This document shows, piece by piece, positions 28,548-37,557 of a stretch of DNA of 64,000 nt. A program made the position numbers and the translations under genes. Source of the stretch: a bacterium (lineage in GTDB: Bacteria; Bdellovibrionota; Bdellovibrionia; Bdellovibrionales; Bdellovibrionaceae); the NCBI GenBank assembly GCA_019752925.1, contig JAIELP010000008.1:37223-101222 (forward strand), read 5' to 3'. How positions within the stretch are numbered: the first letter of the stretch is position 1; every line of letters begins with the position of its first letter. The notes beneath the pieces are model-generated. The model did not search any database. It saw nothing but the letters and a program-made list of their open reading frames with translations, and was not told the origin of the DNA.

Positions 28548-29806
28548 ATCAGATTCGCATTAACGAAAAAGATAAAGTCATAGTTGTTGGTGTGGGCTTA
28601 AAATCAGAGCCCATCACCGAAATTAAAGAAAATCTTTGCGAACTGGAAGAATTAGTCTCTGCAGCCGGTGGCGAAGTCATCGGTTCCACTGTGCAGGTTC
28701 TTCCTCAATGGAATCCCAGTACGCTTATCGGTAGTGGTAAAGTTTTAGAAATCAAAGAAATGGTAGCCGAAAGCAAAGCACAATTAGTTATTGTGGATCA
28801 CCAGCTTTCCGGAATCCAAACAAGAAATTTACAGGAACAAATCGGCTGTAAAATCTTAGATCGTTCTCAGCTTATTTTAGATATATTTGCTCAACGGGCG
28901 CGTACTTACGAAGGAAAGCTTCAAGTAGAATTGGCCCAACTACTGGATCAAATGCCACGCATGATCGGCGCTTGGAATGAATCTCTCTCAAGACTTGGCG
29001 GTGGTATCGGAACACGTGGTCCCGGCGAAACTGCCCTTGAAAACGACCGACGTCGGGCTAAAGAAAAAATTGCCTTTATCAAAAAGAAATTAGATGAAGT
29101 TTCTCAGCACAGAGCTCAGCATCGTCAGTCGCGCAAAAGAAATGAAATTCCGAGCTTTGCACTTATTGGCTATACCAACTCCGGAAAAAGCTCTTTACTG
29201 AATCGCTTAACCGGCGCGCAAGTAGTAGCCAAAAACATGGTTTTCGCCACCCTTGACCCTACAACAAGAAAAGTATTTTTAGATGAAGGACCACCGGCTG
29301 TTGTTACCGATACTGTGGGTTTTATACGTAAATTGCCAACTCAATTAATTGAAGCTTTTAAAGCCACTCTTGAAGAGTCTGCCGAAGCCGATATTTTGTT
29401 ACATGTTGTTGATCTTTCTTCTCCCAATATGGAACGCCAACTCGAAGTCGTAGATGGCCTTATTAAAGAGTTCGGCTGGGAAGGGAAAAAAATTATTCAT
29501 GTTTTTAATAAATTTGATGTGGCCACGCCTGATCGTCAGTTTAAGGTAAAGCACTTTCCGCGAGTTTTTGTAAGTGCCTTAACCGGTCACGGATTCGAAC
29601 AACTTAAAAAAATGATGGCCGACTCTATCAACGAAATGCAAACCCAAGTAGAGCTCTATTTTGACCGTGTAAATGAGTACCGCCTTTACGATCTCGGACG
29701 CGAGGCTAAAATCATTCGCAAAGAAGCTGCTACCGAAGGAACTATTTGCGTAGCAATGATGACTCCCACTCTTCTGAATAAATGGAAAGATTTCTTAGTA
29801 AAATAA
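28544..29806 (+). CDS. hflX: Ribosome-splitting GTPase HflX
   Basis: Rescues or splits stalled ribosomes under stress using GTP. The HflX N-terminal domain (with DRSQLILDIFAQRA and the GGGIGTRGPGE loop, about 140-165) precedes the G domain: P-loop GYTNSGKSS, DTVGFIRKLP and NKFD. The 420-residue length is normal. The start is a TTG overlapping the TGA of maeB; no ATG occurs in frame before the conserved domain, so a non-ATG coupled start is likely. Confidence 0.93.
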   Translation: MNQIRINEKDKVIVVGVGLKSEPITEIKENLCELEELVSAAGGEVIGSTVQVLPQWNPSTLIGSGKVLEIKEMVAESKAQLVIVDHQLSGIQTRNLQEQIGCKILDRSQLILDIFAQRARTYEGKLQVELAQLLDQMPRMIGAWNESLSRLGGGIGTRGPGETALENDRRRAKEKIAFIKKKLDEVSQHRAQHRQSRKRNEIPSFALIGYTNSGKSSLLNRLTGAQVVAKNMVFATLDPTTRKVFLDEGPPAVVTDTVGFIRKLPTQLIEAFKATLEESAEADILLHVVDLSSPNMERQLEVVDGLIKEFGWEGKKIIHVFNKFDVATPDRQFKVKHFPRVFVSALTGHGFEQLKKMMADSINEMQTQVELYFDRVNEYRLYDLGREAKIIRKEAATEGTICVAMMTPTLLNKWKDFLVK

Positions 29807-29938
29807 CCTGTTTTAATTTGATACGCTGTCATTCGTTTAAACACCTGTTATATTATTTAGAATACCGTCTCATAGTGACCCATCCTACTGCTCTGTAGTG
29901 GAATCAACTTTGGCTGAGCTTTTGCTTTAACTGATCTT

Positions 29939-31297
29939 ATGGAACAGAAAAAATTGAAAAACTTGTTTATAGCTGTTTGTGTAATAACGTCTTTTTCATC
30001 TGCTATGGCTAACCCTACAGATGATAAGCTTACAAAAGGCGCTAAAGTTGTTGCTCAAGAACCTGCTACAGCGCAATCTCTACCGTTCACTTACAGCAAT
30101 ACAAGATCTGTTCACCTAAGAAATGATAAATTATCTAATCCACAAGCTATTGAATCCGGTTCAGAAATCAGCCTTGATCCTAAATTCTTATTAGAAATGC
30201 TGGGAACTGTTTTACCTTCACAGGAACAGGTTCAAAGACTTTTATTAAATCCGGGCGAAGCCACAAAAGATAAAGTTGTTACGCAATCATTCTATGATGT
30301 TCAAAGCCGTCGTTGGAAAAATGACTACTTCTTCCCTGTAATTGTTAAAACGAAATCAGGTCAGATTAAAACAGGTAAAATGGCATTTCAATCGTATACA
30401 AGAACCGGTAGCGTAGAGATCAAAAGAGCCGATGGTTCAGATCCTACAAAATACCAAAGCGCAGAAACTACAGCTCAAATGCGCGACTTAATTGCGCAAA
30501 ATAGGGAATATACTGAAGCTGCAGGCCCAGCTCTGCCTTGCGCCAAATGCGCAACTCAAGCAGCCGGAACCCCACAAGCACAAACTTTATCACAATTGTC
30601 AGCTGCGCTTGAAAGCAGCTCAAGATCAACAGCTAACCAGCTATGGCCAAGATACAAAGAATTCGCAAAGGAGTTTACTGCAGCAAACCCAAATATCAGA
30701 AAATCAAAAGCCGGACAAATGAAACGTTTATTCGTAAAACAACTGATCGAAAAATTCGGACAGAAAGATGCCGCTACAATTTTAGCTGCACTTACAGGTT
30801 TTGCTGAAGCTCCGTACCGCGACAACGCTCAGGCTCAAATCGCCGAAATGTCAGCCGTACTAAAAGTTATAGATAATCGCGCCGCTAGTCCTGATATGCA
30901 AAGAAGAAGTAAAACTTTAAGAGATATCGGCTTAACTGGTAATGTGGACCCTCGATTAAGCGCTATCTTAGCTGACTGGCAGTTCTCTGCATGGAATGAC
31001 CGCGATAACAACTTATCCCGTATTTTAAATTACAATCCGGACAAATCCGACGCCATGACTAATAGAAAAATGGCCTTTGCATTCGAAGCGCAAAGATTAA
31101 TGCAAGAAGGTAAAATTGAGTTCATCGGAAAAATGAATGACCCAAGACTGAACCACTACCATGCTAACTATGTTAATCCAAACTGGGACCGTCCATCTAA
31201 CCGAGTATCTGCACCAACTATTAAAGTAGATGGCGTGCCGGTAGACTTAAGCAGACAAAGAGGCGCTAGACACGTATTCTATGCGGGGCTTGCTTGA
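29939..31297 (+). CDS. Exported protein of unknown function
   Basis: A 452-residue protein with a signal peptide (about residues 7-24, NLFIAVCVITSFSSAMA). The mature part holds a single CxxC (CAKCAT, near residue 200) in an Ala/Gln-rich stretch and a helical C-terminal half. I recognise no domain. It overlaps the next exported gene by 4 bp (TTGA), so the two are probably made together. No clear ribosome-binding site precedes the ATG. Confidence 0.7.
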   Translation: MEQKKLKNLFIAVCVITSFSSAMANPTDDKLTKGAKVVAQEPATAQSLPFTYSNTRSVHLRNDKLSNPQAIESGSEISLDPKFLLEMLGTVLPSQEQVQRLLLNPGEATKDKVVTQSFYDVQSRRWKNDYFFPVIVKTKSGQIKTGKMAFQSYTRTGSVEIKRADGSDPTKYQSAETTAQMRDLIAQNREYTEAAGPALPCAKCATQAAGTPQAQTLSQLSAALESSSRSTANQLWPRYKEFAKEFTAANPNIRKSKAGQMKRLFVKQLIEKFGQKDAATILAALTGFAEAPYRDNAQAQIAEMSAVLKVIDNRAASPDMQRRSKTLRDIGLTGNVDPRLSAILADWQFSAWNDRDNNLSRILNYNPDKSDAMTNRKMAFAFEAQRLMQEGKIEFIGKMNDPRLNHYHANYVNPNWDRPSNRVSAPTIKVDGVPVDLSRQRGARHVFYAGLA

Positions 31298-31845
31298 TAA
31301 AAGTATTCATCATTACAGCGTTCGTAACTCTTTCGGCACAGGCGGAAGAGTTCGAAGCTCTAAAAAAACAACCTCAAAAAACAGCATGTAACGAGAACAA
31401 AGGAAGCATTAGCTTCGACAGCGTAAAAAAAACCTATGCTCTATACGACAAAAACTCACGCTCAGTTAAAGTTATTAACTGTGAAAAAATCCAGATAAAA
31501 GATACAAGTTTTTATATAACACTTTTCAGCAGCGAAATTATGGAAGGCACAGAACCACAAAAAGTATTAACCTATGAAGTTGCTGTATTTGATAAAAAAT
31601 CCAACTCATTAAAAACTGTACGTTCAGAAACAGTTGACCAAATTGACACGTCTATAGACGAAGTATCTTCAAAGTTTGAAAATATACTCAAAATTGAATG
31701 GGGCTTATCTAAAAAAACTTCTGATATTCTGATAAAAATTGACTCTCATGAAAAAAATGAAAGGCCTGATCCTTTTACATTAAAGTTCAACCCAAAAACC
31801 AAATGGTTTGAAAACGTATTTGCGACTTCACCTGTAAAAAAATAA
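31294..31845 (+). CDS. Exported protein of unknown function
   Basis: A 183-residue Lys-rich protein with a signal peptide (VFIITAFVTLSAQA). Two cysteines near residues 34 and 59 of the precursor could pair. No domain is recognised. The start is TTG overlapping the TGA of the upstream gene, the same arrangement as maeB-hflX; no ATG could replace it without losing the signal peptide. It probably acts with its upstream partner. Confidence 0.65.
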   Translation: MIKVFIITAFVTLSAQAEEFEALKKQPQKTACNENKGSISFDSVKKTYALYDKNSRSVKVINCEKIQIKDTSFYITLFSSEIMEGTEPQKVLTYEVAVFDKKSNSLKTVRSETVDQIDTSIDEVSSKFENILKIEWGLSKKTSDILIKIDSHEKNERPDPFTLKFNPKTKWFENVFATSPVKK

Positions 31846-31849
31846 TTGA

Positions 31850-32323
31850 TTAAGCTTCTTTGGCTCTGGCTAAACGTATTTCACGGCGCTTTTTAGCGGC
31901 CTCGTAACGTCTTTTTTCTGTTTCAGTATGTAAATTCAAAGGCGGAACCTCAGTGGGCTTACCGTAAGAATCTAAAGCCACAAAAGTCATATAAGCTGAA
32001 GCTGTGTGGAAGAGCTCTGAAGTAATAGGGTTTTCGGCTTCTACGCGAATTCCCACTTCCATCGAAGTTCTTGAAGTAAAATTAACTGAGGCCTTTAAAT
32101 TAACAATCCAGCCTTTTTTAATGGGAGCAATGAAATTAAGTTGATCTATGCTGGCCGTAACAACGGCTTTATTGGAATGGCGTTGAGCTGCAATAGCTGC
32201 GGCTATATCGATCCATGACATAACTGTTCCGCCAAAAACAGTGTCCAAAGTATTTGTATGTGAGGGCAAAACAAGTTGGGTCATCACAACTTGTGAGGCA
32301 GAAACCAGTTTTGCCTTATTCAT
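31850..32323 (-). CDS. Acyl-CoA thioesterase (YciA/hotdog family)
   Basis: Hydrolyses acyl-CoA to free fatty acid and CoA. The hotdog fold with the conserved NTLDTVFGGTVMSWIDIAAA block (Asn/Asp active-site region) and AVVTASIDQLNFIAPI is clear; 157 residues is typical for a YciA-type enzyme with a charged C-terminal tail. It follows the LuxR regulator on the same strand. Its start codon lies at the edge of a 12-bp perfect inverted repeat (32278-32334), which could keep translation low. An ATG at codon 14 inside the 3' arm is a possible second start. Confidence 0.9.
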   Translation of the reverse strand: MNKAKLVSASQVVMTQLVLPSHTNTLDTVFGGTVMSWIDIAAAIAAQRHSNKAVVTASIDQLNFIAPIKKGWIVNLKASVNFTSRTSMEVGIRVEAENPITSELFHTASAYMTFVALDSYGKPTEVPPLNLHTETEKRRYEAAKKRREIRLARAKEA

Positions 32324-32334
32324 TGTGATGACCC
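32278..32334 (-). promoter_or_regulatory. 12-bp perfect hairpin masking the thioesterase start
   Basis: In the mRNA, GGGTCATCACAA (32334-32323) pairs with TTGTGATGACCC (32289-32278) across a 33-nt loop. The 5' arm holds the sequence just before the ATG and the A of the ATG itself; the 3' arm is inside the coding region. A six-codon reading frame (32336-32316) begins in the 5' arm and overlaps the real start out of frame. No T tract follows, so it is not a terminator. Confidence 0.6.
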
Positions 32335-32363
32335 ATAAAATAGTATCCTATAACTCAGATAAA

Positions 32364-32741
32364 CTAAACGCCGATATCAGAATTACCGCGTCCGCCACCG
32401 AAGTTGCCTACGCCAGGTAAAGTGATTGTCGTGTTACCAGCAGGCATTGTGTTGCCACCAGCAGCTTGAGTGTTATACGCAGTTGCTCCAGCAGGTTGAG
32501 CAGCTTCTTGACGAGCTTCACTCTCAACAAAACCAAGATGAGGAAGGCACCATACGATTAATTGCGCACGAGATTTAACATTCATTTTTTTGTAAATGTT
32601 AGTTAAGTGGAACTTAACTGTTTTCTCTGTTACGAATAACTGATTTGCAACTTCCTTGTTAGAAAGTCCTTTAGAAACTAGTTCTGCAACTTCAGCTTCA
32701 CGGTTAGAAAGACCCTTTTGTATTAATATGTCTCTGAGCAT
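32364..32741 (-). CDS. Short LuxR-type DNA-binding regulator
   Basis: A 125-residue protein. Residues 8-70 are a LuxR-type HTH (LSNREAEVAELVSKGLSNKE, then TEKTVKFHLTNIYKKM) with the conserved recognition helix. There is no receiver or ligand-binding domain, so it resembles GerE-type stand-alone regulators controlled by expression level or a partner. The C-terminal 45 residues are Ala/Gly/Thr-rich and disordered. The thioesterase gene follows by 40 bp. The 249-bp stretch 32742-32990 holds its presumed promoter and no gene I can see. Confidence 0.88.
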   Translation of the reverse strand: MLRDILIQKGLSNREAEVAELVSKGLSNKEVANQLFVTEKTVKFHLTNIYKKMNVKSRAQLIVWCLPHLGFVESEARQEAAQPAGATAYNTQAAGGNTMPAGNTTITLPGVGNFGGGRGNSDIGV

Positions 32742-32990
32742 CCTTGCTCCTCCTGCTTAATTGTTTTTGTTTATCTTTTAGTGTTCGCTTGAAACAGACC
32801 AGACAATCCTTAGTCTTAATGTTTGCTTCCAGCAGAACAACAACAACCTGTCTCTAAGTCTGACAACACTTTGGCCAGAACGCAATACCTTTGACCGAAT
32901 TATTTTTTAAAACTAGACCGTTTTTTTCACGACCCTAAAAAAACTCAAATATCATAAAATTGTTTTAACCCGAAACTACAGCACGAAGGT

Positions 32991-34202
32991 CTAAGGTTTT
33001 TCACCCATGTCTGCATATTTTTTCTTCAAATAGTCGAGTACATCGGCCTTCGTCTTATAGACCTCATTAAATTGACTAATACGGATATTTTTTAACTCTA
33101 TCGAAATTACATGATTTGGGATCACGCCTAAAACATCCTGGGCTTTAATAAGGGGTATTGGATGATGTTTTAGCTTATTTTCCACCGAAAATTTTAAAGA
33201 TCCATCAACCACACCGGCCTCAACCAGAAAATTCAACGCTTCTAAGTTAACAACCGAGTTTTCTATATCATAAGCAAGATCAGCTAATGGTTTTTTCAAT
33301 CCCTCTTTCAGTAAATACTTAAGCGTGACATACTTCTGTAGCTCCTGATTTGAAAGTTTTAAATTCTTTTTCAGTACATCAGTAAAATCCACTGATTCTT
33401 TCAATAAATAAATAATCAAAAACGGTAACCACGAAACATCTTTAACCATGGAGAACCTAACATTTTGCAGATGCTCAAAACTCAAAGTATCAGCTTTTAA
33501 AATCTGACCCAAAAGCTCCTTAAAAAGACTTTCTTTAAAAATAAACTCCCATGCCCCGGCACTATTGATTTTTTTCAACTCCGACCATACCCGTTCACCA
33601 CTGATCAAACTAATTTTTTCCACCGATCTTAAAGCCGCATCATAAGTCTCTGTTTCAATAGAAAACCCCAATTGGGCTGAAAACCGGATCAACCTTAAAA
33701 TCCTCAGATGATCTTCCTTGAAGCGTAGGTTAGCATCCCCAACACAGCTTATTGTTTGAAGCGTAATATCGCTCAAACCGTTACGGTAATCTACAACAAC
33801 CCCGCGCTCATCATCCCAAAACATCGCATTGAGCTTAAAATCACGTCTTTCAGAGTCCTTATAGGGAGTAGAGGCCGTAACTAAACTTGGTCTGCGCCCG
33901 TCAGCATAATCAGATTCTTGCCTAAAGGTGGCCAAATCAAAGAAATCACTTTCACCGGCCGGTATTTTGATAACCCCAAAACTTTCTCCTACCAAAATAG
34001 CCTTCGGGAAAAGCTCCTTTAAAATTTCAGTGGTCGCATCCGTCACCAGATCAAACTCATTAACTTCACGATCCAGGTAAAAATCCCTAACAGCTCCGCC
34101 CGCAATCCAGCAAACAAACTGATGGCGCGCTAAAATGTTTTTAACCTCTAAGAAATCTTTATAAAGACGATGCTTTTTAAGTTTTGATGCAATATTATAC
34201 AC
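32991..34202 (-). CDS. cca: CCA-adding tRNA nucleotidyltransferase / poly(A) polymerase family
   Basis: Class II nucleotidyltransferase that adds CCA to tRNA 3' ends, or A residues to RNA. The head domain has GGAVRDFYL and EFDLVTDATTE (catalytic Asp pair), FGVIKI, and the RRDFKLNAMFWD block, then RLIRFSAQLGF. With about 400 residues it fits either family branch, so CCA versus PAP is undecided. The only in-frame starts are GTG at 34202, with AAGGG immediately before it, or ATT nine bases later with better spacing. Only 9 bp separate it from the divergent queG. Confidence 0.85.
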   Translation of the reverse strand: MYNIASKLKKHRLYKDFLEVKNILARHQFVCWIAGGAVRDFYLDREVNEFDLVTDATTEILKELFPKAILVGESFGVIKIPAGESDFFDLATFRQESDYADGRRPSLVTASTPYKDSERRDFKLNAMFWDDERGVVVDYRNGLSDITLQTISCVGDANLRFKEDHLRILRLIRFSAQLGFSIETETYDAALRSVEKISLISGERVWSELKKINSAGAWEFIFKESLFKELLGQILKADTLSFEHLQNVRFSMVKDVSWLPFLIIYLLKESVDFTDVLKKNLKLSNQELQKYVTLKYLLKEGLKKPLADLAYDIENSVVNLEALNFLVEAGVVDGSLKFSVENKLKHHPIPLIKAQDVLGVIPNHVISIELKNIRISQFNEVYKTKADVLDYLKKKYADMGEKP

Positions 34203-34211
34203 CCCTTAACT

Positions 34212-35297
34212 ATGACCGATTTTAATAATAGCCTCAATCATTCTCTCAAAAATAGTTTAAAGCTGTTGAAAGACAGTTTTGAACTTAATCAGATAGAGGC
34301 CCATAAAATCAAATCACCCCTTAGCATAGATTTTTACGAAAAATGGTTAGCCAATAATTACCAAGGCACCATGGAGTACCTCAACACCCACTTACCGATC
34401 AAAAAAAACCCTTTACTTCTTGATTCCAAATTAAAGTCCGTAATTTCCGTAGCACAAAGTTACTACCCAGCAGTTGAACCTATAGATAACAAATCCCCAG
34501 CACGTATTGCACTTTATGCTCAAAATCAGGATTATCATATCTGGCTTAAGCAAAAGCTGATTAAAATTATCGAACAACTTAAGATTTCTTTTCCCAACGA
34601 AACATTTCTACCCTTTGTAGATTCGGGCCCTATTCTCGAAAGAGATATGGCCTATCAAAATGGTTTGGGCTGGTTCGGCAAGAACTCCTGCTTAATACAT
34701 CCTCAACACGGAAGTTTATTTTTTGTGGCCGAAATACTTACGACAATGGAAATACTCACCGAAGATCAAACATTTGAACCCATCCCCGATTTTTGTGGAA
34801 AATGCACCAAGTGCATGGATATTTGCCCGACTGAAGCATTGATAGCTCCTCGCACACTTAAGGCTGATCAGTGCATTTCTTATTTAACTATTGAAGCTAA
34901 AACCGCTCCACCAATTGAGCTTCGTAAAAAAATCGGTGATTGGTTTTTTGGATGCGATCTTTGTCAAACCGTATGTCCGTGGAATGAAAAAGTTTTTCGT
35001 AAAAAAAATATTGAAACCAGCGATTTAACTTCAACCCAAAAACTTCTTCCTCTGAGCGATACTAAAAAAAAGGATCTTATTGATTATTTCAGGTTTTTAC
35101 TAACCTCATCTCATAAGCAGATACAAAAACACCACTTCGGCTCCCCTTTATCGCGGGCCGGGGCCAAAGGTTTAAAGCGTAATGCTTTGATTGTGATTGC
35201 AAATCAAAATCTCGCGGAACTTAAGAAAGAAGTAAAAAGTTTAGAAACTGATGAGTTAAAAGAGCTTGCCGATTGGACTTTAGCACAACTTAGTTAA
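34212..35297 (+). CDS. queG: Epoxyqueuosine reductase
   Basis: Last step of queuosine synthesis in tRNA: B12-dependent reduction of epoxyqueuosine. Two [4Fe-4S] sites are intact: CGKCTKCMDICP near residue 197 and CDLCQTVCPW near 255, the latter completed by a Cys in DQCISYL. DSGPILERD and GLGWFGKNSCLI match the family. The length of 361 is slightly short of E. coli QueG (379) but complete. It overlaps the convergent barrel gene by 8 bp. No ribosome-binding site precedes the ATG. Confidence 0.95.
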   Translation: MTDFNNSLNHSLKNSLKLLKDSFELNQIEAHKIKSPLSIDFYEKWLANNYQGTMEYLNTHLPIKKNPLLLDSKLKSVISVAQSYYPAVEPIDNKSPARIALYAQNQDYHIWLKQKLIKIIEQLKISFPNETFLPFVDSGPILERDMAYQNGLGWFGKNSCLIHPQHGSLFFVAEILTTMEILTEDQTFEPIPDFCGKCTKCMDICPTEALIAPRTLKADQCISYLTIEAKTAPPIELRKKIGDWFFGCDLCQTVCPWNEKVFRKKNIETSDLTSTQKLLPLSDTKKKDLIDYFRFLLTSSHKQIQKHHFGSPLSRAGAKGLKRNALIVIANQNLAELKKEVKSLETDELKELADWTLAQLS

Positions 35298-35892
35298 TCA
35301 AAAAACCTACAGTTAAAAACGGATATGTTTCCTTTCGTGTCCAGAAGTCAAAACCCGTAATCGTTCCATTAGATTTAAATGTGGTTTGCCTAACTGATAT
35401 CACGAATCCTAAAAAGAAATTGGAAGTCATATTAACCATGTAACCCAAATCCGCCTGATAACCTGTGCCATCGGAGTAGTTGCCATAAGTCTCACCGAAT
35501 TTGTAATAAGCTCTTAAATTAAATCCACTATCAAAAAAATAACCCGTACCCAAACCAGTGGAGTTTCCAGAAGTGTTTGATGTATAAACCTGATTGTCAG
35601 ATCGAGTTGTGTAATCAGCACCTAAGTACACGCTGTTATCCATAACATAGCCTAATTTGATGTCATAGATTGAGGTTGTATATTGCCACTGATTTAATGC
35701 AACTGGATTAGCAGTGGCCTCTGTCTGTCCGTAATAAACGGCCACATCAAACAAAACCCCCGATCTACCATAGGATCTGGAGATGGCCTTTGCAGGTTTC
35801 CCTGAAGATGTGTCGCGCTGGGCTTCCACTTGCATAACAACACAAAGACTGACTAGAAACGCCAAAAAACGAATGTATGTTTTTATTTGCAT
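35290..35892 (-). CDS. Predicted outer-membrane beta-barrel protein
   Basis: A 200-residue protein with a signal peptide (FLAFLVSLCVVMQVEAQ). The mature region has about eight amphipathic, aromatic-rich beta strands (TSIYDIKLGYVM, VYLGADYTTR, FNLRAYYKFGETY, FFLGFVISVR) consistent with a small OmpX/OmpA-like barrel. It ends in GFLIN rather than Phe. No function can be assigned. Confidence 0.7.
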   Translation of the reverse strand: MQIKTYIRFLAFLVSLCVVMQVEAQRDTSSGKPAKAISRSYGRSGVLFDVAVYYGQTEATANPVALNQWQYTTSIYDIKLGYVMDNSVYLGADYTTRSDNQVYTSNTSGNSTGLGTGYFFDSGFNLRAYYKFGETYGNYSDGTGYQADLGYMVNMTSNFFLGFVISVRQTTFKSNGTITGFDFWTRKETYPFLTVGFLIN

Positions 35893-36048
35893 AAGCTTTA
35901 TTTCATAGTATTTATCATAAAATTCATATGCTTAGCGCTTTGCGTAAATATATGCCTGTTTTTTAGGATATTGTATTTTTTCTATTTGCCAGTTTGCCTA
36001 ATTTATTAAATTTGACCCAATCTCTTAATCGTGTTTTTTAGCACACAT

Positions 36049-36603
36049 ATGAGATTTATTTTTGCTGCTCTAATTACCTTAGCAAGCCTGACTTCTGCCG
36101 CGCTCACCTATGAGGGCAAAGTAACTAAAAACAAAAATCAAATTTTATTCCTAGATGAACAAAATAAGAAATCCTATATTTTAGTTGGCATCACGTCACT
36201 ACTTACAACCTATGTAAATAAGTTAAGCGATGGGGATTTTGTTTCTATCGAAGGCTCTAAAAATGCGGCTCAAACTATTCTGACTGTTCAGTCATTTAAC
36301 TATATAGGCCTATTCGCTCTCTTAGGAGACTGGATCAGCGACGACTCATTTTGCTATAACTTCTCAAGTTTTACAGAATTTTCACAAACACCTAAAAGCA
36401 TAGGCAAAAGATGCTCAACAACTCTTGGCTCAAATTTTACTTACATCATCAGTCCGAGCACAACATCATGGGTTATACTTATTTCTGGCGAGCGTTATAA
36501 TTATGTTGGTGACCTTAAATTCAAAAGCCCCCGCGAATTAGAAATCCATTTGTATGATTCAGAAACTGGCGATATTCTTAGTTCTTTACGACTAAGAAAG
36601 TAA
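36049..36603 (+). CDS. Exported protein of unknown function
   Basis: About 184 residues, with a signal peptide (MRFIFAALITLASLTSAA). A GTG 18 bases upstream is open, but the ATG at 36049 gives the standard signal peptide. The first mature 60 residues (YEGKVTKNKNQILFLDEQ...GDFVSIEGSK) look like a small OB-type beta barrel. Two cysteines lie in the C-terminal half. It precedes the hutG-like gene by 6 bp, so it may be co-transcribed, but no functional link is evident. Confidence 0.65.
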   Translation: MRFIFAALITLASLTSAALTYEGKVTKNKNQILFLDEQNKKSYILVGITSLLTTYVNKLSDGDFVSIEGSKNAAQTILTVQSFNYIGLFALLGDWISDDSFCYNFSSFTEFSQTPKSIGKRCSTTLGSNFTYIISPSTTSWVILISGERYNYVGDLKFKSPRELEIHLYDSETGDILSSLRLRK

Positions 36604-36609
36604 AGGCCC

Positions 36610-37557
36610 GTGAATAGCTACATTCCAACGTCTTCAAATTTATTTTTTTCAAAAAATGACCCCGACGATATACGTTTGGGCGATATCGTTAAACCTGCTG
36701 ATTTTTCAACCCAAATACCCGATAATTCTTTTTGTATATCAGGCTACCCTGACGATGAAGGAATTAATTTAAATGGCGGACGTATAGGCGCCGCCACAGC
36801 CCCTCATCATATACGTGAGTTTTTATATAAAATGACTCCCGTATTTGCACAAAACAGCTTTTTCGACATTGGTGATTTAAAGCCTGAGGGAGAGCTTGGC
36901 CAGCGCCATCAAACAGCTCAATCAAGCATTCAAAATTTGCACAAAAATAAAATCCGCACCATCACTCTGGGTGGCGGTCATGATTACGGATATCCTGATG
37001 CCAGTGGTTTTTTAAAAGCTTATACTGGCGGTAAACATACACCTATTGTTTTAAATTTTGATGCCCATCTTGATGTAAGACCAACAACAAAAGGCTTTAA
37101 TAGCGGCACGCCATTTTATCGCCTATTAAGTGAGTTTGAAGGACAGTTTGAATTTGCAGAAATTGGCATACAACCTCAATGTAACTCAATTAAACACCGC
37201 GATTGGGCTCTTCACAAAAAAGCGCACATCTTTAACTTAAAAGATATTCAGCAAAACGCTGGATTAAATGGTTTATTTGCTCATCCACTTTTCAGCAAAA
37301 TTACAAAGAACACTCCTGTTTTTATCAGCTTCGATATTGACTGCCTAACATCTACCGAAGCTCCTGGCTGCAGCCAGTCCTGGGTGACAGGTTTAAAAAC
37401 CGAAGATTATCTTAAATTCTTTTTAAAACTGGCTAAACTTGCAGACGTTCGCGGCTTAGGAATTTACGAAGTCTCTCCACGTTTAGATATCGACAACCGC
37501 ACAGCTAAAACAGCAGCTCTCATTGCTTACTACTATTTGTTCCAGGACTCTCTATGA
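36610..37557 (+). CDS. hutG: Ureohydrolase-family enzyme, probably formimidoylglutamase
   Basis: A binuclear Mn2+ hydrolase of the arginase/agmatinase fold, 315 residues. Metal ligands are present: GGGHDYGYPD, NFDAHLDVRP and SFDIDCL. The SGTPFYRLL stretch after the second motif resembles formimidoylglutamase of histidine degradation more than arginase, though agmatinase is not excluded. No other hut gene is visible. The start is GTG with AAAGG four bases upstream. Its stop overlaps the next start (ATGA), linking it to threonine aldolase in an amino-acid degradation pair. Confidence 0.78.
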   Translation: MNSYIPTSSNLFFSKNDPDDIRLGDIVKPADFSTQIPDNSFCISGYPDDEGINLNGGRIGAATAPHHIREFLYKMTPVFAQNSFFDIGDLKPEGELGQRHQTAQSSIQNLHKNKIRTITLGGGHDYGYPDASGFLKAYTGGKHTPIVLNFDAHLDVRPTTKGFNSGTPFYRLLSEFEGQFEFAEIGIQPQCNSIKHRDWALHKKAHIFNLKDIQQNAGLNGLFAHPLFSKITKNTPVFISFDIDCLTSTEAPGCSQSWVTGLKTEDYLKFFLKLAKLADVRGLGIYEVSPRLDIDNRTAKTAALIAYYYLFQDSL

